Shown: piece by piece, positions 10,901 to 22,300 of the stretch | How positions within the stretch are numbered: position 1 is the stretch's first letter | How the letters are laid out: every line of letters begins with the position of its first letter | NCBI RefSeq assembly: GCF_029227915.1 | Contig: NC_079883.1 | Coordinates: 4,154,001 to 4,218,000, forward strand | Origin: Hydractinia symbiolongicarpus | Lineage: Eukaryota > Cnidaria > Hydrozoa > Anthoathecata > Hydractiniidae | Length of the DNA stretch: 64,000 bases | Direction of reading: 5' to 3' | The notes under the pieces: model-generated | What the model saw: only the letters and a program-made list of their open reading frames with translations | Database searches by the model: none | What the model was told of the DNA's origin: nothing | Made by a program: the position numbers and the translations under genes

Positions 10901-13900
10901 GACTAAAACCTAAATATTTTTAGACTCGATTTAAAGATTTTGAGAATTTCTTTTCTGGAAACCACAGAGTTTTGGTATCCACTGACATAGCATCAAGGGG
11001 ACTGGATACTACTGACGTAAGTTCGATGTAAAGGCGGGAAAACTCTTGAAACAATTTGATATGTATACAAATTTGTTGTTTTGCTTTTCAGGTGACATTA
11101 GTGATAAATTATGACTGTCCGTTCAACACGTCGGATTATATTCATCGTTCTGGAAGAACTGGGAGGGCGAGACAACTGTATGCCGGAAAAGCAGAAGTGC
11201 TGACTTACATGACGCAAAATAAAGAAGTTATTTTCGCGCACAAAATACAAGTAGGTTTATGTTCGCACAAAATAGGAATAAAATGTTGCGATCTTGTCTG
11301 CTAGTTGTTTGTTTGCGTCGATGTCAAAGTAAAGATATTCGCACAAACTTTTCTGCGTTGAAAAATCAATTTCACGCTGGTGGCGATATTTTTCCTCGTT
11401 GATATCTTTCAAATGCACGGCTATCAGTGGAATAAAATGACTGTTTTCCTGGTCCAGTTTTATAATTTTACTTCTGTAACGTGAAAGGTTGTTTTTGGGG
11501 TCTACCAACGCTTCTAAGTCAACAAATTTTTGCAACGTATAAAAGTCAACATCCCGCCATGATATTCCAGTTTTATGCTTAAATGTCAACGCGCCTCTCA
11601 CGGCTTCTAATATTTCTTTTAAGGATTGAAAATTGTTCAGCTTTTCTAAATAATCTGCTACCTCGACCAGGAAGCAAACAACTGCAACTTTTTCTTTAGT
11701 ATTTTTCATTTCACACATTTTCTGAACGATAAGACAAGCGACGTTTTCGCTCTGTTGTAATCTTTTTCTCCCTTTCTTTTCTTCTTTTCGAAACACTAAA
11801 CAAAATGGCTGCACAGGTGTGTTTGATTGCTCGATCAAGTCAAATATGTAATCGTTCAACTTGAGTTCCGTGAGTTTTAATTGTTCGTTATGCGTCATAA
11901 GAAGCGCTAAATGTTCAGCCTTGTTTTCGTTGTTTAAATATTCGATGTGAATGTCACTTGACGGTTCCTTGTCTTCACTAGAAGCCATCCTCCAAATCCA
12001 TTTTCGTTTCGCTTGGTTTGTTAACAGCCAGTAGTGTTTACAGAACGATTTTCGAAACAAGCTCTGCACTTTTTTTAATTCGTCTTCTTCAAAACTACAA
12101 TGTTTCAGAATAATGACACATAATTGAAGAACGGTGTTTTGAATTTCTGATTTCGTCGCGTGAAATACTTCGAAGTAGGATATCTCTAGACGTGATTGTT
12201 TTAAGTCATTCAGAAACATATGACAGTCTGTAATCAGCTGGTCTTGAGTGGAGTAGTTGTCCCTTGTACGTCCGCTTTGTATCGATTCTTGCATTATAAT
12301 AGCCAGCCTCTCTATCATCGACGTTTTGATCTTGTAGAAAAGTCTTTTTCCAGTTAAATATGGTCCTTCTCCGATCCGTAGTATTGTTTTGACGGTCATT
12401 GGCAATGGAATTTTTGGTTTTGTCGTTAAAATGCGTCCTAACACTTTCATTGTTTCTTTAGTTGTAAAAAATGGATCCTTCAACTCTAAAAGTTCTTGTA
12501 CAAGTTGTTTACAAAGTAAGAATAATGTGGTCTTTTTCCCAGAAGGCGACGGTTTGTTTACAATCTCGTCAGCGCTATCCCAGAAGTCACCATGTTGTTT
12601 AATTCGTAAAGCATGAAGTAACTGAAACGTAATTTTCCATCCACGTTTTTGACCGAAAAAGTTAACGACATCCTGGTATGAGGAGCCATCGAGTTTAAAG
12701 TTTGTTATAAACTCTTGATAAATAAAATACTTCCACGTCATCTCGCCGCACGCAGCATACATTAAATGCCTGCATGTCATGCTTAATGCACACAAATCTT
12801 GCCATTGTAGATACTGTAGAATATGATGGATTGTTTCGGTAGGGAGGGTGTCCAACATGATCATCAACCATCTGCATTGTTATAGCTTCACGTCTTGTTT
12901 TTCTTCTATGTTCAATGTCATGTTTTCCCTCATTTTGGTGTGAATGTAAGCTTTGTCATTTTTTTAAATCGCTTTTTGTTGCTCGAATAAGCCGCTCCGT
13001 TTCCTAGGACCAGTGTCCCGTGTTACAAAAAGGAGCGCTTTTGTTAAAAGAGCTTGTGTGCTCGGAGGAAAAGCACAAAAAAGAAGCATATGTACTTTAT
13101 GCCCCCATTTTAGAATCAGTACCATTCCTCGATATGTTAAATATGGCATTTTAGGATAATGAGTGGTTTTTTAAGGAACCTGTTTTCTGGTGAAAGGGAA
13201 TACCTTAATTTATGATTTTATTTGCGAACATCTACTTTTTGCTTAGAGCTGCTGCGAAAACAATTGACTACGCCAGAATACTATTTTTCACGCATTTGGC
13301 TGCGCAAAATTAAATTGCGGAAAACTGGAAAAAGCTAAAGACATTTAGAATTCCGTAACATGATATTAATCATAAAATTAAATATCATAAAAATCACAAT
13401 ATTATCAGTGTTGATTGTTAATAGTGACGTAGCATTTGAGAGTCAATAAGTCACACAATACATTATTAAATTTTAATTTTAAAAGAAGTTCTTTTGCATT
13501 CCATATGGGTATTATATAAATAATAGTCGTTAGCCCGTGGAAAATCCACGGGTCCGCCCGTCCTTTTTATACCGCATTGCGTGCTTCTCGCTATTGCGCA
13601 GCTAAGCTACCATTTTGCATGACAAACAGACGTATTCGGGCATTATGATATAGATTTCCCATATGTAATGCTCCCAAAATGCCCCCTGTGAAATGCACGA
13701 AACCTAAGTGCGCCAAAAAAAATGCGCAATTTTAAACTCGCACGAGAATTTCATAAATTAAGGTATCCAGATCAAATTTGTAAAAAAAAAAAAGATGTTT
13801 TCCTGGCATTCTAGTTTTTTTTTCAGAAAGCAGCCGAAAGAAACGAAGAATTGCATGATGTAAAGATGAAACAAAATTCTCCAAAAGATAATTATTTAAA

Positions 13901-13958
13901 AAACATGAAAAAATATCACGACACGAAAGAAAGTGAAGCCAGTCAAGTTGGAACGTAG
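7956..13958 (+). CDS. DDX28-like DEAD-box RNA helicase, multi-exon, 5' end missing
   Basis: Exons with GT-AG borders: 7956-8069, 8755-8812, 8903-9042, a disturbed one within 9103-9248, then 9437-9518, 9918-10024, 10293-10400, 10479-10566, 10653-10807, 10924-11016, 11092-11250 and 13827-13958 (stop TAG). They encode the full motif order of DEAD-box helicases: Q motif (QPTIIQ), AQTGSGKT (ATP binding), PARELA, GTPSTV, VVDEADTLMD (DEAD box), AAT for the usual SAT, IIFCNTS, STDIASRGLD and YIHRSGRTGRA. The spacing and the Asp-Glu-Ala-Asp-Thr-Leu box resemble DDX28, a mitochondrial helicase acting in large-ribosomal-subunit assembly; human DDX28 is intronless, this gene is not. The first exon, with start codon and any mitochondrial leader, was not found. 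The last intron (11251-13826) contains another gene on the opposite strand. The reading frame cannot be kept open across 9043-9248. Confidence 0.85.
9577..9700. repeat. TCGCGAAA-rich interspersed repeat
   Basis: An intronic stretch with many overlapping CGCGAAA / TTTCGCG words in both orientations. The same word composition recurs at 18920-18985, 19600-19755, 20505-20580, 20950-21025 and 21250-21345. It contains no gene. Confidence 0.55.
10050..10190. repeat. Imperfect (GTTT)n microsatellite
   Basis: A run of GTTT/CTTG/TTTG tetramers in the helicase intron after the DEAD-box exon. It produces a long spurious leucine/phenylalanine/cysteine-rich open frame, which is not a gene. Confidence 0.8.
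11257..12864 (-). CDS. F-box plus RasGEF (CDC25-homology) protein, intronless and nested
   Basis: Frame of 535 residues from ATG at 12864 (a second ATG at 12858) to TAA. Residues about 4-45 form an F-box: LPTETIHHILQYL, then a D-L-C-A-L-S-M-T-C-R-H-L stretch, the surface that binds Skp1 in SCF ubiquitin ligases. The middle (about 100-300) is helical and unassigned. Residues about 320-515 match the CDC25/RasGEF catalytic domain: V-A-D-Y-L-E-K-L-N-N-F-Q-S-L followed by ILEAVRGAL, a W-R-D-V segment, N-N-L-S-R-Y-R, and I-P-L-I-A-V-H-L-K-D-I, equivalent to the P-x-x-P-x-x-G-x-Y-L-x-D motif although both key prolines are not kept. Known families suggest a GDP/GTP exchange factor for a Ras/Rap-type GTPase that could also recruit or be subject to SCF ubiquitylation; both roles are inferred. 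The whole gene lies inside the last intron of the DDX28-like gene, antisense, its stop only 6 bp from the splice donor. Confidence 0.85.
   Translation of the reverse strand: MIMLDTLPTETIHHILQYLQWQDLCALSMTCRHLMYAACGEMTWKYFIYQEFITNFKLDGSSYQDVVNFFGQKRGWKITFQLLHALRIKQHGDFWDSADEIVNKPSPSGKKTTLFLLCKQLVQELLELKDPFFTTKETMKVLGRILTTKPKIPLPMTVKTILRIGEGPYLTGKRLFYKIKTSMIERLAIIMQESIQSGRTRDNYSTQDQLITDCHMFLNDLKQSRLEISYFEVFHATKSEIQNTVLQLCVIILKHCSFEEDELKKVQSLFRKSFCKHYWLLTNQAKRKWIWRMASSEDKEPSSDIHIEYLNNENKAEHLALLMTHNEQLKLTELKLNDYIFDLIEQSNTPVQPFCLVFRKEEKKGRKRLQQSENVACLIVQKMCEMKNTKEKVAVVCFLVEVADYLEKLNNFQSLKEILEAVRGALTFKHKTGISWRDVDFYTLQKFVDLEALVDPKNNLSRYRSKIIKLDQENSHFIPLIAVHLKDINEEKYRHQREIDFSTQKSLCEYLYFDIDANKQLADKIATFYSYFVRT
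13526..13663 (-). mobile_element. Helitron-like non-autonomous repeat, copy 1
   Basis: Read on the minus strand it starts TCTATATCATAATGCCCG and ends with a hairpin CCCGTGGA-TT-TTCCACGGG shortly before CTA. TC at the 5' end and a hairpin close to a CTRR 3' end are Helitron hallmarks. It shares the core GCGCAGCTAAGCTACCATTTT and the run TATACCGCATTGCGTGC with the copies at 17401 and 37304. No protein is encoded. Confidence 0.55.
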
Positions 13959-14693
13959 TAATAGGGAAGGATTATTTGCGAAGTGGAATATACTACGATG
14001 TATAAAGTTTATGCGATTTTGCTTCCTTGGCAAAATTAAAATAAATTTTGCTAAAAATTGGACGATGTTCTGTGGATATTTGGTTCTTTTTACACAAACG
14101 AAATTCTTGTTTTTGATGTATTACACGATATAAATGATTCACGAACATTTCTCAACAACAATACAATGTTGTTAAATCGATGTTTTTTATTTCATTTTTT
14201 ATTTATTGAGTAAGCTTTAAATTCATTCGACCAAATTTTCTATTAGGGACAAAAAACCAAACTCGTTCAAGTCCCCATAGCAGGGATGCAATAGTTGCAT
14301 AGAAAGGGGAGCTTTGATCGAAGCTGTTTAAGTTGGGAAAAGAATTGCTAGAAACACTTGAAAATTTTCGAGCATGTTAAAAAAAATTATAGAAAGGGGT
14401 TTATCTTTTTTCCGTTTTTCTAATCAGGCCATCTGCGAGAATCTAAAAAAAAGAATTCAATAAACAATATGCGATGTTCTTTTTTTTGCAAAGTAATCGA
14501 GCGGAGTTAATACGTGGCCTAGAGGTTCACTTATCAATGATTCTATTAAACAAATTTCAACTGTTTTTAATAATTTATATGAAATCTTTGGTCTTGACTG
14601 CGACAGTAGGTAGTCAGGAAGAAGAGTGCGATCAAAACAAACCAGCAGAAGGCGAAACAACTTCGATGAAAGTCGGTTTGGTGAATACTTAAA
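13959..14693. other. Intergenic, between helicase and potassium channel
   Basis: No exon recognised. It holds the likely 3' UTR of the helicase gene and the 5' flank of the channel gene; two short open frames at 14457-14692 have no family features. Confidence 0.5.
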
Positions 14694-16413
14694 ATGTACT
14701 CTGTGGCGTCTACAGCCGGTTATTTTGTCTCTAGAAAGTTAGCAAACAAAAACCGACCACCCCGACGTGGGGGTAAAAAATCTCTAGTAATTGACCCTTC
14801 GACTTACATAACGGGTAAAGAAATCAAGATTAACGTCAGTGGTGCAATGTTCCATATACACGAATCTTATCTGAATCAGCATCCTGATACACTCCTTGGA
14901 AGCGCAGAAAGAAATTACTTTTATGATGAAGATGCTAGTGAATATTTCTTTGACCGCGATCCGTACATGTTTCGGTTTATTCACAAGTATTACAAGACGG
15001 GGAAGCTGCATTTTTCGGATAATGATTGCTATGAATCGTTCAATGATGAGATGGAATTTTTTCGCATCAATCCTGACGAAGTGGCGCCTTGTTGTAGCGA
15101 CAGCTACGAGATACAATTATTACAAAAACTGGAAAAAGAAAAGAAAATCGAGGTTATCAAAAGAATACCTCCTCAGAATTTCCGCGAATTGTGTTGGGAA
15201 TTTACCGAAGAGCCTCAATTCTGTCTCTCCGCCACGGTGTTTTATTATATCAGTTGCTTAATTATTACACTCTCCGTTGCGTTAAATTCCGCAGAAACAG
15301 TCCCGTGTAATACCTTTAAATTAAACGGGACAATCATTAGTGAAAGGTGTGGGGAAGTGCACGATGAAATTTTTTTTACCATAGATTCGACATGCGTTGG
15401 ATTTTTTACTTTAGAATATTTACTGAGGCTTTATGGTACACCGAATCGCTTGAAATTTGTTAAAGGTTTTATGTCTGTTGTGGATATTTTATCAATTCTA
15501 CCCTACTTCATTGACTTGACGTTAGCTCTCTTAAGTGTCGAAAACAATGCTTCGGTAACAAGCTCACTTGTCGCATTGCGTTCCCTTCGTATATTTCGCA
15601 TATTCAAACTCGCAAGACATTCGAAAAGACTTCGAGATTTATCCTCTTCAATAAAGAACTCTGCGAGTGAGCTCGGCTTTATAGTGTTTATGTACTTCAT
15701 CGTTGTGATTGTTTTTGCAAGTATTATATACTACGCAGAAAACATGGGAGGCGAAAATACGAAGATTGATAGCATACCAGAGGCGATATGGTATACTGTT
15801 GTGACAACCACAACTTTAGGGTAAGTTTGACCGCGCACTTTTTTTCTTAATGTTTTTGTTTTCCAGAATTTTTTTACGTAAACGCGAAGTGTTTAAGTTA
15901 TAAAATGGAAAGAGAAGTTACAAGATTAAAAACTAAATGCAATTATCTAAATAAGTTAAATTTTTGCACTGAAAGAAAAAATTAACATTAATTCACGAAA
16001 ACAAGAAATTAGTGTCTAAGAATAATTTTCACCTTGACTTTCTTTATTGAATCAACCGACAGCCGGCAGATGATTATTTTGCTTACGTCAACTATTGTGA
16101 ACCGCAAAGTCTGTATCAGTTCTTGTTTTCACTTTACATTTGCCAAATATTTGCAATTTCGTTTTCAGAAGAAAATAACAAAATCTTACAATGCTGGTTA
16201 GCTTTACTTAAAAAAATGTGATCTGAAAAATCCTTAATTTTGAGCAGCTTGTAAACGTTTTCTTGTTTTGGGAAAATTATTTCTTATTTCTTATTACTTT
16301 CCAGGTACGGAGATATCGTTCCAATAACGGTTCAGGGGAAGCTGATTGGTTCAATGTGTTGTTTGATGGGTGTCTTAGTCATTGCACTTCCAGTACCGAT
16401 CATCCAAATGAAG
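14694..16413 (+). CDS. Voltage-gated potassium channel alpha subunit, Kv2-4 type
   Basis: Exon 1 is 14694-15820 (ATG preceded by an in-frame TGA), exon 2 is 16305-16413. N-terminal T1 tetramerisation domain at residues about 43-135 with D-P-Y-M-F-R and the zinc signature H106-x5-C112-x20-C133-C134, which marks Shab/Shaw/Shal-type (non-Shaker) channels. S1 is about 175-198, S2 229-248, S3 260-280; S4 carries [14 protein letters not shown] (about 296-309), the voltage sensor; S5 326-348. The pore reads T-T-T-T-L-G-Y-G-D-I-V-P and is split by the intron inside the selectivity filter codons (GG|G TAC); S6 follows with the PVP gating motif. After the exon-2 donor only two tiny in-frame endings were seen: 16734-16745 (three residues, TGA) or 18758-18784 (eight residues, TAA). 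A normal 100-plus-residue tail was not found. Confidence 0.9.
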
Positions 16414-17400
16414 GTTAGTCTGCTTTGCTCTACGTAATTTGGCAAGGTGGAATTTCTAGCGAGTCGAAATATTATATTTCGAAGGTATTAAATAGCATCA
16501 TTATCAAGCATCCAAAGCGTGCACTTTTTTTTCTAAAGCAAAAATATATTTAATAGTGTGTTCGCTTTAGGTTGTGCTCTTGTTAACCTGTCTAAAATTG
16601 AAAAAAGTGGAGTGAATTTTTCCAAAGTTTTTTAATAAAACATAGGGAACATGATTATGCATGTTCTGCACAAAATAATAAATTTAAATATGAAAATTAT
16701 CTTCTCCAAACCTATTGCTGACGGAAATTTCAGACTTTTAAATGAAAATCCACCCACTTCAATCTATTAACACTCTCCAAAAAATTACCAAGCATTCCCA
16801 CTCTCTTACTACCACGTTACTAAGAGTAGTTACAATATCATATTATAAGATCAATATTATCATCATTTACAACTCCAATCTGTTTCTATCTACTAGTGTT
16901 TACATAGAAAAATTTCAAGGCTGGCTTACAATCACAATTACAGTCACAGAAAGCATTTTCCCAAAATACGAATAATCAATCAAGTCAAAAAAAATTGCTA
17001 TTTTATGGTGTCTACCTTAGTACGTTGTTTCATCTTTTAAATATTTTTCAATGTCTGCGCAAATTATCAAGTTTTTCTACTATTTTCATTACTTTCTTTG
17101 ATTTAAGTATCATTGCTAATAATTCATTTTTATTTACTGTTTAAACTGTGGAAAAGTAAAATGGAAACATTTCCTTCCGTTGTAGCTGAAAAAAAAATTG
17201 TAAAAAAAGTAGATAGATTAATTTCGCAATTTATTTTTTTAAAAAGTTAAGCTCGCGCTATAACAAGTGTGTGTAAAGTTTTTATGCTTAAAAGTAACAG
17301 CTTAGTTAGCTAGCTAGCTTAATGCAAGCTAGTTGTTTTTAGACCCATAGTTACTTCTCTTAATGCTGGCTAACCATAAGCTTATCTGTTGTATGTTATA

Positions 17401-17494
17401 GCTAGCTGCTAGCGTGCGTCTCGCTACATGCGCAGCTAAGCTACAATTTTGCGTGACAGACAAACAGAGGTGTACGGGTATTATAATATAGATA
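17401..17494 (-). mobile_element. Helitron-like non-autonomous repeat, copy 2 (partial)
   Basis: Shares GCGTGCGTCTCGCTACATGC, GCAGCTAAGCTAC and the TATTATAATATAGA terminus with the copies at 13526 and 37304. The hairpin end is missing, so the copy is truncated. Confidence 0.5.
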
Positions 17495-18375
17495 TGGCCA
17501 GGAGTTATGTCTTCTAATTGTTTTTGAGCTGTTAGTCTTCTGAGCCTGAATTATAATAGATGTAGCTGGCCACAAATTCTGAAGCCTATACAAAAGTTTC
17601 AAGGAAAAGTTAAGGACGCTTGCTGCACTTGGCATATAACATGCCGGAGGAAGATATTTTTTAAAATTTGTATAAACTTGTGAGTAATTTATATTGTGAT
17701 TAGCCTTTGAGGGAAACACCTTGTCAGTTGTTTTAAAGAAGGGACACAAAACCTTTGCAATTTCTATCCAACTAGTAGATGGCCTAATGTGAAGATCGAA
17801 CCCTTTATTAAGCTACCGATTTCACACTATACTGTATATAAAATGACAATTAAGTAGATAAGCGCTATATCAAAATATACATGGCTTAAATAAATTAGTC
17901 CTTGCTCCTTGCTTAAATTTGATATAGACCGGCTTGAGATTTGGAATTAACCAGTTTTGAGACGAAAGCAACGAAGCAAAAAGAACAGGCGAACCCATAA
18001 CACTGTTTAAAAGCATGAAATTTTACCCTTTTTTAAGATTATACCACTGCTGGTTGACAATCATGTTACCTCACTCATCACAAAATTTTTACCTCACTCA
18101 TCACAAAATTTAAAAAGCTATAAAATGAAAATAACATTTTCTGAATTTTTTAGTTAGCCAGCCAATTAAAGTACGTCTATTCATTATTACAGCTAATAAT
18201 TTTGGATAGAATCCTACTTCCAGCATTTCTACGTGTTTTTTTTTGTGCCATTTCTCTCTGCCGAACTCGTAGTTAATTTCCGCCGGCGAAGGCGAAATCT
18301 TTAATATCGCCTGGAAAGATAGAGATAGATAGATACAGCCCAGAGCCTGGACGCCTAAAACTTATCCAGGCTAAA

Positions 18376-18445
18376 GCTTAAATCCTCGTTTTGACAGATT
18401 TTTTTCTGAGAACGAGGCTAAAATGAGTTTTAAGCCAATAAGAAT
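18376..18445. repeat. Short fold-back repeat
   Basis: GCTTAAATCCTCGTTTT and, about 30 bases on, AGAACGAGG...TTTTAAGC form an imperfect inverted repeat. No gene content; probably a decayed MITE. Confidence 0.35.
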
Positions 18446-19376
18446 CCTAACAGTGCAACAAATTGTTTTATTATCCAATGAACATTACTTTATTTTAAAG
18501 TTTATAATCGAAAGTTAAAGCTCGTGCAGTGTAGCATAATGAAGATTGTCTTATAATGCGCCATCTTTGATGTTATATAATTACGTCATTTCCTTTTGTA
18601 CTACAATTTTGTAAAGCTATATTCAGCAGAACTAATTAATTATCAATGAATTTTAATTTAAAGATGAATTGTTGAGGCTGGATATTTTTGGTGAAAGATA
18701 ATGTATTATAGCTATAAAATTGTGACAAATATGTCACGAATTTATATCTTTTTTCAGATTATTGCTAATGGCGGAAATCTTTAAGTCGCAGGGCTTCTTG
18801 TTTCTATTTAAAACGCACATCGTATCAAAATTCTTATATCACCAGCCTGGGCTGGGAAATTTTCAATGTTCTTTTTTGTATTAGAAATGATGACACAGGT
18901 TCAATTAAAGGTCTAAAATATCTCGCGCGAAAACCAATCTTCGCGAAATACATTTTTTCGGACCTCGCGAAAAAAGTATTTCCGAATATTATTAAACTCA
19001 AGGTACCTAAAATAAATTGTACATTCGCTGAATGATCCATTTGTCGATTTTTTTTTAACCTGAAAATAAGTCATAATTCCTAAAATGACTTGTATGCTTC
19101 TTTTTAGTCAAACACACTGGATGCGAAAGACATACAATCGTGAAGACTCAAAATAATGACATCAAAGATGTAAATTTTATTACATCCCTATCAGCTTGTA
19201 CATAGTATTTTCACGGTAAAAATATAATACACAAAGTTTTAATAAAATTCTCGTACAAAAAAGTTAGCACGGATATTCTTAATGTTATACTGAAGAACGC
19301 GTTGACATGACGTATAACCAAAAATTCAAATACCGAGCTTCGACCCAGACTCGTAAGATATTCAGCAAGGCTTTGT

Positions 19377-22300
19377 TTATGTCACCTTACGTTTCCAAAA
19401 CATGATACGTTCGAAGTAATTCGAAGACACGATAATGACGTAAAATAAACCAATTAAATTGCCAGAAATTGCTCCAAAGCAACATGTGATTGGCCAGGTC
19501 TACAAAAAAAGGTTCAGATTATGGATAATCTAAATTGGTGACTCGTGAAATATAAAATAAGGGCATTTCCTAATCAGCTTTTATTTAGAATTCACGTTGA
19601 AGGTCGAAATTGGGAAAAAAATTTTGCTAAATTCGCGCAAAAAAGTAATTTAATTTTTTATAATTTATACCACATATCTAAGGGCTTTATTCATAAACTT
19701 TTGCGAAAAGGCGAAAAACTGCGAAAACGCAAAAGTTTCTGACCGCGAAATTTTCTGATCTTACAGTGCTTAGGAGATTAAAGGTGTGGTCACCCTGGGA
19801 ACTAAAAAAGTATTCCACTATAGACTTGAGAATAGTTATAGACTTCCATAAAGATTTATTGAGCTTCCAGTCTGAAGCAAAAAATATGTTTCCTGCGCTT
19901 TTTTTAGTATGTTTCATCACAGAAAAAATATGAATCTCCATACCTGCCAATCACGGTCCCAATCTAACGGGATAGGAAAAGCACCGACCCATGCCCCTGC
20001 AACAGTAAAAAATGATGTGGTCTTTATCGCATCATGCAGTGAAATTTTCGGATCTCTAAATAATAAAAAAATCCAGTGTTAATCCAGAAACCTCTTAACC
20101 TTTTCTTTAATGGCGGATGAAGGATAAAAGAGGGAGAAGCAAACACGTCTTATACCAGGGTGGATAATTCTCGGGGTGATTGTTTAAATTTGGTATAGTT
20201 TAAAAAAGTGTAAACCAACAAAACCAAAACCGTACAAAGAATCGGGTAAATAATCGAATCCGATAGAAATATCTTCTAACTTACAAAGAATCGGGTAAAT
20301 AATCGAATTCTATAGAATATCTTCTAACTTACAAAGAATCGGGTAAATAGTTGACAAATTCTTCCCATTGCGTTTCATGAACGATAAAAAGTGGAAAGAT
20401 GGTTAAAGTAGCGCATAAACAACTGAAGCTAAATGTTTCTTCTAAACCTCTAAACAAAAAAATAATAATAAAAAAATTAAATGCAATTAATTTTAGCGGA
20501 AATTGTTTATGTTAAATTTGCGAAAATTAGTTACAGCAAAAATTATGGTTTCAAATCTCGCCATTCGCAGAATTGAATTTTTTTTAATATTTTTTTTGTA
20601 ATACGATTTACTTTCTGCGAATTTCATCTTCATTACCTTCTAATTCAGCGAAACTAAAAAACCAATAAGGTAATCAACCATAACGGGATAAAAACAATAG
20701 CAAAGTTTCGAAATAACATACTCTGTAAATGCGGCTCCTAATAATACAGCAAACACGTGATATATACATGCACCAATCAGCGTTGCAGATAGCCCGTATA
20801 AAAACATCACACCCTAAAAAGGACATTTATAAAAATATTGCTGGTTGGAGAGTTTAATACATGGGTGAGTGCAATCCAGATTTTTTAACCCTTTTTCAAC
20901 GGTGTGCAAAGGCGGGAAGAAAAGTGGCTAGACCGCATTCGAATACCTTAAATGGATTATATTTCGCGTGAATTGAATTTCGCGGGTTTTAAAAAATTCG
21001 CGAAATCAAGTCCACGCGAAATATTTAAAGTGAGGGTTGGTTCGAAAATATTGAATATTTCCCATAATAAACAGTGTAAATCAACCTCGTCCCTTTGGCT
21101 TTTTGGTCATGGCGAGTCGGCAAGCATGGCGAGTCGGCAAGCATGGCGACTCAAAAAGATGTTGGAAACAGGTTGATTGTAAATAACACAGAACAGAGCA
21201 TTTTTTTCCTACTTCTTTTGTGTGTTTATTAAATTCTAATTTATTTATTTTTCACCATGTTGCATTTGTGAAAATAAATTTCCGCAAAATTATATCCACG
21301 CTAAATTCGGTGAATATAGCGTCCGCGAAAATTAGTCTACGCAAAATTGAATCTATTTAAAGAAGATTTTTGTTTGTGGAGATTTAGATTTTTCTTCTGA
21401 ATAATAACGCTACTATACCGACAAATGCCTAAAAGTTGATAATAAAAACTCATAAAGCAAAGAGGTGAAGCATAAGTTATACACCAATATTCTTATTCTC
21501 TGTTTTGTGTGTGGTTTACATTTGCTTGCTATAAATTTTGTGAACGGCTTGCTGTGCAATCTTCTCCATTTCATGCATTAAGTCAAAAATGTAAGAGCAA
21601 AATATGAACCAAAAGGGTAAAGTAGGCGGCTGTACAAGTGAAGCATGGTTAAGTTGTATAAAAACGAAAAGTGAACGTTTTCATTTAGCAGATCTGGATC
21701 TGGTATCCACCTAAAACACACGTGTTGAGACGGATCAAAAAAATGTCACTCGTATACTTAATTTCCTCATTCCGTTTAAAAAGTTTAACATGGCCTCTCG
21801 CTATACAAACAGTCAGGTCGGGCCGGGTCGGGTCGGGTCTGGGAATAACTGAAACCCTGATAGCGACATTTTCAATTTTCGCTGCCTTCGACGTTTCCTT
21901 TCTCTGCTGTACCAAACTAGGACTGTATTTATTGCAAAGGGTATTTTTAGCTCCTCTTCCCAGAACTTATGGTTACAAAAATAATAGTCTAAACTGAAAA
22001 AGACCTATTCTACGTTCACAATACAATTTTTTAAGCATAACGTTTATAAGCTCGAATAAAGTACGAGCCTAATGTTCGGTAATTTTATTAAAAAATAAGC
22101 ATATAATGGGCGAGGCTCAGTTCGGTAGATATCTATTTTTGTAGTTTTTATATCTGAAAAGGTTTGTTTTGTGAAAATGAGCATTTAATCTTTACAGAAG
22201 AGTTATTGACGTCTTTTCAGATTGACACTTTAAAATAATGCAACAAAACCCGTTTTTCAGCCTAATGCAACAGGCGATGCCAAATACCAAAACATTTTGA

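Larger units (their letters stand above)
16414..19376. other. Gene-poor stretch after the channel gene
   Basis: Contains the two candidate terminal mini-exons of the channel, a Helitron-like repeat at 17401 and a fold-back repeat near 18376. The other frames are short and unsupported. Confidence 0.45.
18920..21345. repeat. Cluster of GCGAAA-rich repeats in and around the PIG-F introns
   Basis: Five patches (18920-18985, 19600-19755, 20505-20580, 20950-21025, 21250-21345) dense in TTCGCGAAA, CGCGAAAATT and similar words. They resemble one old interspersed family seen also at 9577. They lie in the introns and 3' flank of the PIG-F gene and carry no frame of their own. Confidence 0.45.

Noticed and set aside
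14784-15116. 110-codon minus-strand frame in the channel exon
   Set aside because: Mirror frame of the T1 domain coding sequence with no motif of its own.
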